In this document: piece by piece, positions 39,307-45,666 of the stretch
Position numbering within the stretch: the first letter of the stretch is position 1
How the letters are laid out: every line of letters begins with the position of its first letter
From: Pseudogemmobacter humi
GTDB taxonomy: Bacteria > Pseudomonadota > Alphaproteobacteria > Rhodobacterales > Rhodobacteraceae
Direction of reading: 5' to 3'
DNA: 45,666 bases
Assembly: GCF_900609055.1 (NCBI RefSeq)
Contig: NZ_UXAW01000036.1
Coordinates: forward strand, 1-45,666
Notes under the pieces: generated by a model
Databases searched by the model: none
Told to the model about the DNA's origin: nothing
The model's input: only the letters and a program-made list of their open reading frames with translations
Translations under genes and position numbers: made by a program

Positions 39307-40707
39307 ATGGCCACGGACCATATCGTCAAAGACCTCGGGCTTGCGGAGTTCGGCCGCAAGGAGCTGACCATCGCCGAAACCGAGATGCCCGGTCTGATGG
39401 CCTGCCGCGAGGAATTCGGCCCGTCGCAGCCGCTGAAAGGCGCCCGGATCGCCGGTTCGCTTCATATGACGATCCAGACCGGCGTGCTGATCGAGACGCT
39501 GAAGGCGCTTGGCGCCGATGTGCGCTGGGCCTCGTGCAACATCTTCTCGACCCAGGACCACGCCGCGGCCGCCATCGCCGCCAGCGGCACCCCGGTCTTT
39601 GCCGTCAAGGGCGAGAGCCTTGAGGAATACTGGGACTACACCGACCGGATTTTCCGCTTCGGCGGTGAAGACGGCACCTGCAACATGATCCTCGACGACG
39701 GCGGCGACGCCACGCTCTACATCCTGCTCGGCGCCCGCGTCGAAGCCGGCGAGACCGGGCTGATCGAAAATCCCGGCTCGGAAGAGGAAATCTGCCTGTT
39801 CAACCAGATCAGGAAGCGCCTGGCCGCCAACCCCGGCTGGTTCACCAGGCAGCGCGCCGAGATCCGCGGCGTGTCCGAGGAAACCACCACCGGCGTGCAT
39901 CGCCTCTATGAGCTGCACAAGAAGGGCCAGCTTCCCTTCCCGGCGATCAACGTGAACGACTCGGTCACCAAGTCGAAATTCGACAACAAATACGGCTGCA
40001 AAGAAAGCCTCGTGGACGGTATTCGCCGCGCCACCGATACGATGATGGCCGGTAAGGTCGCCGTGGTCTGCGGCTATGGCGACGTGGGCAAGGGCTCGGC
40101 CGCCTCGCTTGCCGGCGCGGGCGCGCGGGTGAAAGTGACCGAAGTCGATCCGATCTGCGCGCTCCAGGCGGCGATGGACGGGTTCGAGGTGGTCACCCTG
40201 GAGGATGCGGTGGAAAGCGCCGACATCTTCATCACCACCACCGGCAACAAGGACGTGATCCGGCTGGAGCATATGCACCGGATGAAGGACATGGCCATCG
40301 TCGGCAACATCGGCCATTTCGACAACGAGATCCAGGTGGCCAGCCTGAAGAACCACAAATGGACCAATATCAAGGACCAGGTGGACATGATCGAGATGCC
40401 CTCGGGCGCGCGGATCATCCTGCTCTCGGAAGGCCGCCTGCTGAACCTGGGCAATGCGACCGGCCACCCCAGTTTCGTGATGTCGGCGTCGTTCACCAAC
40501 CAGACGCTGGCGCAGATCGAGCTGTGGACGAAGGGCCAGGACTACCAGCCCGGCGTCTACATCCTGCCCAAGGCGCTGGACGAAAAGGTCGCCCGGCTGC
40601 ATCTGAAGAAGATCGGCGTCAGGCTGACCGAACTGCGCCCCGAACAGGCCGACTACATCGGCGTGAAGGTCGAAGGCCCCTACAAGGCGGAACATTACCG
40701 CTACTGA
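39307..40707 (+). CDS. ahcY: S-adenosylhomocysteinase
   Basis: 466 residues. Substrate residues are in [37 protein letters not shown] and [21 protein letters not shown]; the NAD site is [23 protein letters not shown]. The C-terminus ends in KAEHYRY, as in the family. It hydrolyses SAH to adenosine and homocysteine, feeding the split MetH 32 kb away. AGGAGCGCAGG lies before the ATG. The 94-base leader lacks a recognisable SAH riboswitch. A strong intrinsic terminator follows. Confidence 0.97.
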   Translation: MATDHIVKDLGLAEFGRKELTIAETEMPGLMACREEFGPSQPLKGARIAGSLHMTIQTGVLIETLKALGADVRWASCNIFSTQDHAAAAIAASGTPVFAVKGESLEEYWDYTDRIFRFGGEDGTCNMILDDGGDATLYILLGARVEAGETGLIENPGSEEEICLFNQIRKRLAANPGWFTRQRAEIRGVSEETTTGVHRLYELHKKGQLPFPAINVNDSVTKSKFDNKYGCKESLVDGIRRATDTMMAGKVAVVCGYGDVGKGSAASLAGAGARVKVTEVDPICALQAAMDGFEVVTLEDAVESADIFITTTGNKDVIRLEHMHRMKDMAIVGNIGHFDNEIQVASLKNHKWTNIKDQVDMIEMPSGARIILLSEGRLLNLGNATGHPSFVMSASFTNQTLAQIELWTKGQDYQPGVYILPKALDEKVARLHLKKIGVRLTELRPEQADYIGVKVEGPYKAEHYRY

Positions 40708-40727
40708 GCGGCCTCCTGCCGTCTTCG

Positions 40728-40761
40728 CGCCCCGCCGTTCTGCGGCGGGGCGTTATTTTTT
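40728..40761 (+). terminator. intrinsic terminator of ahcY
   Basis: A perfect 10-bp stem CGCCCCGCCG / CGGCGGGGCG with a five-base loop, followed by TTATTTTTT. The clearest intrinsic terminator in the window. Confidence 0.93.
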
Positions 40762-40766
40762 CCCCA

Positions 40767-40794
40767 TTGCCGTTTGGGTCCGACCGCCTAAACT
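40767..40794 (+). promoter_or_regulatory. putative promoter of the DUF2853 gene
   Basis: TTGCCG (40767-40772) and TAAACT (40789-40794) with 16-base spacing, right after the ahcY terminator and about 70 bases before the gene. Confidence 0.4.
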
Positions 40795-40865
40795 CGCCCC
40801 GGCCCTGAACCGGCCGTCGTTGGTTCCGGGCAATAATAATCAGGGACAACGAGTGAGAGGACGAG

Positions 40866-41207
40866 ATGGGTAAGCGGGACGAACTGATCGCAAAATATGC
40901 CGAAGATCTGAAAACCAAATGCGGGGTGACCCCGGATATGGATCTGCTGACCAAAGTCACCATCGGCTGCGGCCCGACGATCTACGACAATGACGCACAG
41001 ACCGTTGCGGCCAGCGACAGCAGCGAGCTGGAGCGCGTGAAGAAGAATTTTCTCATCAAAAAACTGGGCCTCGCCGATGGCGCGGCACTTGACGAAGGCA
41101 TCAAAGCCGCCATCGAGACCTATGGCAAATCCGAGCGCAACAAGTTTCGCGCCGTCTTCTACTATCTGCTGGTGAAGCATTTCGGCAAGGAAGCCGTTTA
41201 CGGCTGA
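40866..41207 (+). CDS. DUF2853 family protein
   Basis: A 113-residue soluble, helical, lysine-rich protein. MGKRDELIAKYAEDLKTKCGVTPDMDLLTKVTIGCGPTIY and the C-terminal SERNKFRAVFYYLLVKHFGKE match, from memory, the conserved ends of DUF2853, a small family of unknown function. GAGAGGACGAG precedes the ATG. It is a single-gene unit with its own putative promoter and its own strong terminator, which suggests high or separately controlled expression. Confidence 0.85.
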   Translation: MGKRDELIAKYAEDLKTKCGVTPDMDLLTKVTIGCGPTIYDNDAQTVAASDSSELERVKKNFLIKKLGLADGAALDEGIKAAIETYGKSERNKFRAVFYYLLVKHFGKEAVYG

Positions 41208-41246
41208 CCTGCGCATGTGCGGGTTCCGGTTGATTGCCTTTTCCCG

Positions 41247-41275
41247 AAAGCCGCGTCATGTTGGCGCGGCTTTTT
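41247..41275 (+). terminator. intrinsic terminator after the DUF2853 gene
   Basis: Stem AAAGCCGCG / CGCGGCTTT, nine-base loop, then TTTTT to 41275. It ends 17 bases before the MFS transporter start. Confidence 0.9.
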
Positions 41276-41291
41276 GCTTTTCCGGTCTGTC

Positions 41292-42494
41292 ATGTCTGCC
41301 GATACTCATCCTCTGCCCGCCGCCGAATCCACGGTGGTGCCCGTCGTCCTTGCGGTTTCGATGGGGCATTTCCTCAACGATCTGATGCAGAGCCTGATTC
41401 CGGCCTCGTATCCGCTGCTTCAGGGAAATCTGGCGCTGTCCTTCACCCAGATCGGGCTGATCACGCTGGTGTTCCAGGGCACGGGGTCGATCCTGCAACC
41501 GCTGATCGGGCTGTATACCGACCGCCGGCCGCTGCCCTACGCGCTGGCGGCGGGGATGGCGGCGACCGGGGCGGGGCTGATCGCGCTGGCGCATGCCGGC
41601 AGTTTCGCCATGGTGCTGGTCTCGGTCGCGCTGGTCGGGCTGGGCTCGGCGATCTTCCACCCGGAATCCTCGCGGATCGCGCGTTTGGCGGCGGGGATGC
41701 GGCCGGGCTTTGCGCAAAGCCTGTTCCAGGTCGGCGGCAATGCGGGAACCGCGCTCGGCCCGCTGGCGGCTGCCTATATCGTGATGAGCCGAGGCCAGCT
41801 TTCGATTCAGCTTTTCGCCGGGGTGGCGCTGCTGGGAATGCTGCTGCTGACCATCGTCGGGCGCTGGTATGTGCAGGTGGGCGCCGACCGGCTGAGCGCG
41901 CGCCGCTCGCGTCTGCGCCAGGCGGTGCCGCTGCCGGCTGTGGTGGTGCGGCGGGGCATGATCCTGCTGATCGTGTTGATGATGTCGAAATTCATCTATT
42001 CGGTCAGTTTCTCCAGCTATTACACCTTCTATCTGATGGAGCGGTTCCGCCTGACGCCCGAGCAGTCGCAGATCTGCCTGTTCATCTTCCTTGCGGCGGT
42101 GGCGGCGGGCACGATCATCGGCGGCCCGATCGGTGACCGCATCGGCAGGCGGAAGGTGATCCTGTGGTCGATCTTCGGCATCCTGCCGCTGACCCTGATG
42201 CTGCCCTGGCTGCCGCTGGTGCCGAATGTGATCGTGGCCTCGGTCGCCGGGCTGATGCTGGCCTCGGCCTTTCCGGCGATGGTGGTCTATGCCCAGGATC
42301 TGATGCCGCAGAACACCGGCATGGTGGCGGGGCTGTTGTTCGGGCTGGCCTTCGGCACCGCGGCCTTCGGCGCGGCGGCGCTTGGCGTGCTGGCCGATCA
42401 CTGGGGCATCGTCGCGGTCTACAAGATCTGCGCCTTCCTGCCGGCAATCGGCGTCGTGGCGATCTTCCTGCCCAACCCGCGGGTGACGCATTGA
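41292..42494 (+). CDS. MFS transporter, fosmidomycin-resistance (Fsr) type
   Basis: 400 residues, about 12 membrane segments. VVLAVSMGHFLNDLMQSLIPASYPLL (first helix), LITLVFQGTGSILQPLIGLYTDRRP with the MFS loop-2 motif, and GNAGTALGPLAAAYIV are characteristic of the Fsr branch. The later GGPIGDRIGRRKVI is the mirrored motif of the second half. The likely role is proton-driven drug efflux; the natural substrate is unknown. ATG 41292 is the first with a normal N-terminus. Confidence 0.83.
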   Translation: MSADTHPLPAAESTVVPVVLAVSMGHFLNDLMQSLIPASYPLLQGNLALSFTQIGLITLVFQGTGSILQPLIGLYTDRRPLPYALAAGMAATGAGLIALAHAGSFAMVLVSVALVGLGSAIFHPESSRIARLAAGMRPGFAQSLFQVGGNAGTALGPLAAAYIVMSRGQLSIQLFAGVALLGMLLLTIVGRWYVQVGADRLSARRSRLRQAVPLPAVVVRRGMILLIVLMMSKFIYSVSFSSYYTFYLMERFRLTPEQSQICLFIFLAAVAAGTIIGGPIGDRIGRRKVILWSIFGILPLTLMLPWLPLVPNVIVASVAGLMLASAFPAMVVYAQDLMPQNTGMVAGLLFGLAFGTAAFGAAALGVLADHWGIVAVYKICAFLPAIGVVAIFLPNPRVTH

Positions 42495-42523
42495 ATTTGC
42501 GCTAAATCCGCCGCGCTTCGGCT

Positions 42524-42552
42524 TTGAGCCGGCGCGCGCCCTGCGCTATGGT
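42524..42552 (+). promoter_or_regulatory. putative promoter of the small RNA
   Basis: TTGAGC (42524-42529) and TATGGT (42547-42552) separated by exactly 17 bases, between convergent protein genes and pointing at the structured region. Confidence 0.4.
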
Positions 42553-42558
42553 TCAGAT

Positions 42559-42660
42559 GACAGGGCAGAAGCCCGGGACCCTATTCATACACATGCGGTG
42601 CTCAGGGGAGCGTGTGGGGTGAAGGAGGGTCCCGTAGGGGTGCGGGGCCCTCCTGTCTTT
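42559..42660 (+). ncRNA. candidate structured small RNA
   Basis: About 100 bases between the MFS gene and the convergent EVE gene. It contains hairpin GGGC-AGAA-GCCC (42563-42574), a stem CACATGC/GCGTGTG (42591-42597 with 42607-42618 region) and a terminator-like stem AGGAGGGTCCC/GGGGCCCTCCT (42623-42654) followed by TGTCTTTT. GGGACCCT (42575-42582) can alternatively pair with AGGGTCCC (42626-42633), which would undo the terminator stem. With the promoter-like sequence upstream it looks like an independent RNA. It may instead be only the terminator of the flanking genes. No known family is recognised. Confidence 0.4.
42623..42658 (+). terminator. terminator hairpin between the MFS and EVE genes
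   Basis: An 11-bp stem with one G-T wobble and a 10-base loop, followed by TGTCTTTT. T-rich only on the plus-strand side. Confidence 0.65.
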
Positions 42661-43080
42661 TCAGGGCTCGACGCCGCCCATGCGGCAGACGATTTCCCAT
42701 TCCTCGGGGCTGACCGGCTGGACCGAAAGCCGGGTGTTGTTCACCAGCACCATATTCTCCAGTCCGGGTGTGACCTTGGCCTCGTCCAGTGTGACCGGGC
42801 GTTTCAGGGGCTTCACCGCCTTGATCCAGACGCAATCCCAGCGGGGGTCGTCGGTGGTGGAATCGGGGGTGCTCTCGCGGCAGACCTCGACGATGCCCAC
42901 CACTTCCTTGCCGATGTTGGAATGGTAGAAGAAACCGCGGTCGCCGATCTTCATCGCCCGCATGTTGTTGCGCGCCTGGTAGTTGCGCACGCCATGCCAT
43001 TCCTCGCCCTCGTCGCCTTTGGCGACCTGCTGGTCCCAGGACCAGGCGTCGGGTTCGGATTTGAACAGCCAGTAATTCAT
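42661..43080 (-). CDS. EVE-domain protein
   Basis: 139 residues covering one EVE (PUA-like) domain: MNYWLFKSEPDAWSWDQQ, EWHGVRNYQARNNMRAMKIGDRGFFYHSN and a C-terminal VSPEEWEIV. The domain binds modified bases; in other contexts it reads modified DNA or RNA. Here it is in a housekeeping-looking run with tsaD and gpsA. The ATG at 43080 overlaps the YciI stop as ATGA. ATG 43098 gives six more residues but lies inside yciI. Confidence 0.93.
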   Translation of the reverse strand: MNYWLFKSEPDAWSWDQQVAKGDEGEEWHGVRNYQARNNMRAMKIGDRGFFYHSNIGKEVVGIVEVCRESTPDSTTDDPRWDCVWIKAVKPLKRPVTLDEAKVTPGLENMVLVNNTRLSVQPVSPEEWEIVCRMGGVEP

Positions 43081-43349
43081 CCGATCACCTTCTTCCATTC
43101 GCGGATCTCGACGCGCTCGAACAGGCCGGCTTTGGCATAGGGATCGTTCGCGGCCCAGTCCTGCGCCTGTTGCAGGCTGTCGACCGTCAGCACCACGAGG
43201 CTGCCGGTCATATTGCCCGCTTCGTCCAGAAACGGCCCTGCCATTTCGACGAGGCCCGTTTCGGCGATATAAGCGAGATGTGCCTCGCGATTGGCCTTCC
43301 TGGTCTCGATATGGCCGGGTTTGTCGATGCAGATCAGCGCTGCGCGCAT
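43077..43349 (-). CDS. YciI-like protein
   Basis: 90 residues of the small YciI (ferredoxin-like alpha/beta) family: RAALICIDKPGHIETRKANREAHLAYI, with the conserved His/Arg, and SLVVLTVDSLQQAQDWAANDPYAKAGLFERVEIREWK. The Asp-Pro-Tyr segment is diagnostic. The function is unclear; some members have proposed enzyme or ligand-binding roles. It starts four bases after gpsA and is coupled to the EVE gene. Confidence 0.9.
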   Translation of the reverse strand: MRAALICIDKPGHIETRKANREAHLAYIAETGLVEMAGPFLDEAGNMTGSLVVLTVDSLQQAQDWAANDPYAKAGLFERVEIREWKKVIG

Positions 43350-43353
43350 GGGT

Positions 43354-44304
43354 TCACTCCTGTTTCAGGGGCCGCGACATCAGTTCCCTGACCGCATCGC
43401 CCAAGTTTATCTCATGGTTCACCAGCCGCGCCACCATGGCGGTGACCGGCATATCCACCCCGCGCGCTTCTGCCAGCCGCACCGCGGCCCGGGCCGTGGC
43501 CACGCCCTCGACCGTGGCGACCGGCGCCGCGCGGCCCTGGCCAAGCGCCATCCCGTGCGAGAAGTTGCGCGACTGCGCCGAGGTGCAGGTCAGGATCAGA
43601 TCGCCCAGACCCGAAAGGCCCGCCAGCGTCTCGGGCCGGGCGCCCAGACTGGCGGCGAGCCGCCCCATTTCCGCATAGCCCCGGGTGATCAGCGCGGCCC
43701 GCGCGCTGTCGCCCAGCCCCGCGCCCATCACCAGCCCGGCCGCGATGGCGATCACGTTCTTCAGCGCGCCGCCGAGTTGCGCGCCCACCACGTCGTCGGT
43801 CCGGTAAAGCCGCAGGCTGGCGGTCGAGAGCAGATGTTGCTGCGTCTCGGCCCGTTCGCCGTCGCAGGCCAGCGTCAGCGCGGTGGGCAGGCCGCGGGCG
43901 ATGTCGGCGGCAAAGCTGGGGCCGGTCAGCACCGCGCGCGCGCCTTTGGCTCCGGCCTCGGCCATCACCTCGGCGGGGCCTTGCAGCGTGGTGAGGTCGA
44001 TCCCTTTGGAACAGGCGACCAGATCGGCGGAGAGGATTTCGGGCGTGGAGGCAAGAAATCCGCGCATCGCCTGCATCGGCATGGCGAGCAGCACGGCGCC
44101 GGATTCCGCCAGATCAGTGACGTTATCGCGGATCTCTACCCCCTCGGGCAGGATGATGCCGGGCAACTTCGGCGCGCTGCGGCTGAGGCGCATCGCCTCG
44201 CGCGCGGCGGCGTCACGGGCCCAGAGCCGGACCTGGCGGCCGTCAGTGGCCAGTGCCACGGCAAGCGCGGTCCCGAATGCGCCTGCGCCTGCGATCCCGA
44301 TCAT
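43354..44304 (-). CDS. gpsA: glycerol-3-phosphate dehydrogenase [NAD(P)+]
   Basis: 316 residues. [18 protein letters not shown] is the Rossmann motif, [16 protein letters not shown] the substrate loop, [35 protein letters not shown] the catalytic Lys region. It makes sn-glycerol-3-phosphate for phospholipids. ATG 44304 overlaps the tsaD stop as ATGA. The much longer in-frame extension is an antisense shadow of tsaD. Confidence 0.96.
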   Translation of the reverse strand: MIGIAGAGAFGTALAVALATDGRQVRLWARDAAAREAMRLSRSAPKLPGIILPEGVEIRDNVTDLAESGAVLLAMPMQAMRGFLASTPEILSADLVACSKGIDLTTLQGPAEVMAEAGAKGARAVLTGPSFAADIARGLPTALTLACDGERAETQQHLLSTASLRLYRTDDVVGAQLGGALKNVIAIAAGLVMGAGLGDSARAALITRGYAEMGRLAASLGARPETLAGLSGLGDLILTCTSAQSRNFSHGMALGQGRAAPVATVEGVATARAAVRLAEARGVDMPVTAMVARLVNHEINLGDAVRELMSRPLKQE

Positions 44305-45374
44305 GCTTTCGCCCCCCTCTTGCCCGAGCCGATCAGCGGCGCGGCGGCCTCGTCCAGCGGCCAGCGTGAGCGGGCGGGCATATCGGCGTTGGCCGGGGCG
44401 CCCGAGAGGTGCCGCTCGATCCCCGCCCAGGCGATCATCGCGCCATTGTCGGTGCAAAGCCGCAGCGGAGGTGCCAGGAAACGCGCGCCGCTTTCCGCTG
44501 CAACAGTCTCTAACCTTGCCCGCAGCACGGTGTTCGCCGCAACGCCCCCCGCCACCGCCAGCACCGGGGCGGGGAACATCCCAAGCGCCCGGCGGGTCTT
44601 TTCCGCCAACACATCCGCCACCGCCGCCTGGAACCCGGCGCAGAGGTCGCGGCGGTCCTGCACCGTCAGCCCGCCCTGCGCCGCGATCAACTCGTCGCGC
44701 GCGCGCAGAACGGCGGTTTTCAGCCCTGAGAAGGACAGATCGCAGCCCGGCCGGTCCAGGAGCGGGCGCGGAAAGCGGAAGCGGTGCGGATCGCCGCCCC
44801 CGGCCTCGCGCTCCACATGCGGCCCGCCCGGTTGCGGCAAGGCCAGCAGTTTGGCGATCTTGTCGAAGGCCTCGCCCGGCGCGTCGTCGATGGTGGAGCC
44901 GAGACGGCGGAACGTCTCCGGCCCCTCGACCGCCAGGAACTGGCAATGCCCGCCGGAAACCAGCAGCATCAGGTAAGGATAATCCACCGCATCGGTCAGC
45001 CGCGGCGTCAGCGCATGACCGGCCAGATGGTTCACCGCCACCAGCGGCAGGCCGGTCGCAACTGCAAGCCCGCGCGCCAGCATCATCCCTGAGAGCAGCC
45101 CGCCGATCAGCCCCGGCCCGGCGGTGACGGCGATCCCGTCCAGATCCGCCAGCCGCAGCCCGGCCTGGTCCAGCGCGGCGCTCACCGCATGGTCCAGCCG
45201 CTCGGCATGGGCGCGGGCGGCGATCTCGGGCACCACGCCGCCGAACGGGGCGTGCAGGCTGGCCTGGCCCTCGACCACCGAGGACAGGATTTCCGCCCGG
45301 CCCGCGGCATCGCGCCGCACCACGGCGGCGGCGGTGTCGTCGCAGCTGGATTCTATGCCCAGAAAGGTTGTCAC
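44301..45374 (-). CDS. tsaD: tRNA N6-threonylcarbamoyladenosine transferase subunit TsaD
   Basis: 357 residues. The start [19 protein letters not shown] and metal-binding HLAGHAL (HxxxH) are diagnostic. [41 protein letters not shown] and [11 protein letters not shown] follow. It transfers threonylcarbamoyl to A37 of ANN-decoding tRNAs with TsaB/TsaE, which are not in the window. First gene of tsaD-gpsA-yciI-EVE. It is divergent from hemD across 78 bases. Confidence 0.97.
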   Translation of the reverse strand: MTTFLGIESSCDDTAAAVVRRDAAGRAEILSSVVEGQASLHAPFGGVVPEIAARAHAERLDHAVSAALDQAGLRLADLDGIAVTAGPGLIGGLLSGMMLARGLAVATGLPLVAVNHLAGHALTPRLTDAVDYPYLMLLVSGGHCQFLAVEGPETFRRLGSTIDDAPGEAFDKIAKLLALPQPGGPHVEREAGGGDPHRFRFPRPLLDRPGCDLSFSGLKTAVLRARDELIAAQGGLTVQDRRDLCAGFQAAVADVLAEKTRRALGMFPAPVLAVAGGVAANTVLRARLETVAAESGARFLAPPLRLCTDNGAMIAWAGIERHLSGAPANADMPARSRWPLDEAAAPLIGSGKRGAKA

Positions 45375-45452
45375 ATCCGTCGCCTGCTTGTGGCCCCCCG
45401 CCCGTCGCAGGTAGCATCCGCCCCGGTCCCAGACAATGCCGGATGCCGGAAC

Positions 45453-45636
45453 GTGACACAGACGCCCCTTCTGAACACCCGGCCCGAGCCTCAGGCCAGC
45501 CGCTTCGCCCGCGATCTGGCCGGGGCGTTCGGCTCTGCGGTCCGGGTGGTGGCAAGCCCGCTGATGCGGACCGAGTTCCTGCCGCTGCCTCTTCCCGAAG
45601 GGCCGTTTACCGCGCTGGTGCTGACCTCGGAAACCG
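45453..45636 (+). CDS. hemD: uroporphyrinogen-III synthase, N-terminal part only
   Basis: From GTG 45453 the frame reads [21 protein letters not shown]..., [19 protein letters not shown] and LVLTSETGA. This is the N-terminal domain of Hem[10 protein letters not shown] is the typical first strand and TSETGA the turn before the interdomain region. It cyclises hydroxymethylbilane. The real sequence appears to stop at about 45636; the following bases are an inverted copy of the gene's own start, so only some 61 residues are trustworthy. Divergent placement from tsaD is common in this group, as I recall. Confidence 0.85.
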
Positions 45637-45666
45637 GGGCCGGGTGTTCAGAAGGGGCGTCTGTGT
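45456..45666. repeat. 30-base inverted repeat at the window end (probable foldback artefact)
   Basis: Bases 45637-45666 are the exact reverse complement of 45456-45485, and the second copy ends at the last base of the window. It replaces expected hemD coding sequence. No transposase or other element is present between the copies. Confidence 0.85.

Noticed and set aside
45456-45666. Terminal inverted repeats of an insertion sequence
   Set aside because: The 30-base arms enclose only 151 bases of hemD with no transposase, and one arm ends at the window edge.

Overview
The window is a high-GC alphaproteobacterial chromosome segment, most likely from a Rhodobacterales member (Rhodobacteraceae/Paracoccaceae). 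The basis is gene content and gene order: a ParABS/rho/mnmE/mnmG block next to maf-aroE-coaE-dnaQ, a flgE-flgK-flgL-flgI run, a DUF2853 protein, and a malic enzyme-phosphotransacetylase fusion. I cannot name a genus.

Layout. (1) Bases 1-2887 look accessory: a leftward chain of small, often start/stop-coupled genes around a calcineurin-like phosphoesterase, and an XRE repressor with a palindromic operator over its start codon. The block abuts the 3' end of a tRNA-Pro(CGG) gene, the usual edge of a genomic island. (2) Bases 2888-16702 are leftward core genes: leuB, a methionine synthase split into two coupled genes, flgI/flgL/flgK/flgE/motB, and dnaQ-coaE-aroE-maf. (3) Bases 16703-17232 are the only gap over 300 bases. 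It has DnaA-box-like sequences and an AT-rich stretch, and gene direction flips from all leftward to all rightward across it. I call it the candidate chromosomal origin. (4) Bases 17233-24014 are rho-mnmE-mnmG-rsmG-parA-parB. Two exact parS palindromes and one near-exact copy lie at 15.0, 19.8 and 25.2 kb, all inside coding sequence. (5) Bases 24011-28263 hold hemW-rdgB-rph (leftward) and hrcA-grpE (rightward). (6) Bases 28364-43349 are mixed metabolism and regulation: mutS, maeB, argG, ilvA, an Hpt protein facing a response regulator-phosphatase, an HD hydrolase, ahcY, DUF2853, an Fsr-type MFS pump, and a candidate structured small RNA. (7) Bases 42661-45666 are tsaD-gpsA-YciI-EVE (leftward) and the start of hemD.

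How it works together. The centre is an origin/segregation module: a candidate DnaA-loaded origin, ParB-binding sites within about 8.5 kb on both sides, and parA/parB. Around it sit tRNA modification (mnmE, mnmG, tsaD), proofreading and nucleotide-pool hygiene (dnaQ, maf, rdgB, mutS), and methyl-cycle genes (metH, ahcY).

Caution. The last 30 bases are an exact reverse complement of bases 45456-45485 and break the hemD reading frame, so the right end is probably an assembly foldback.
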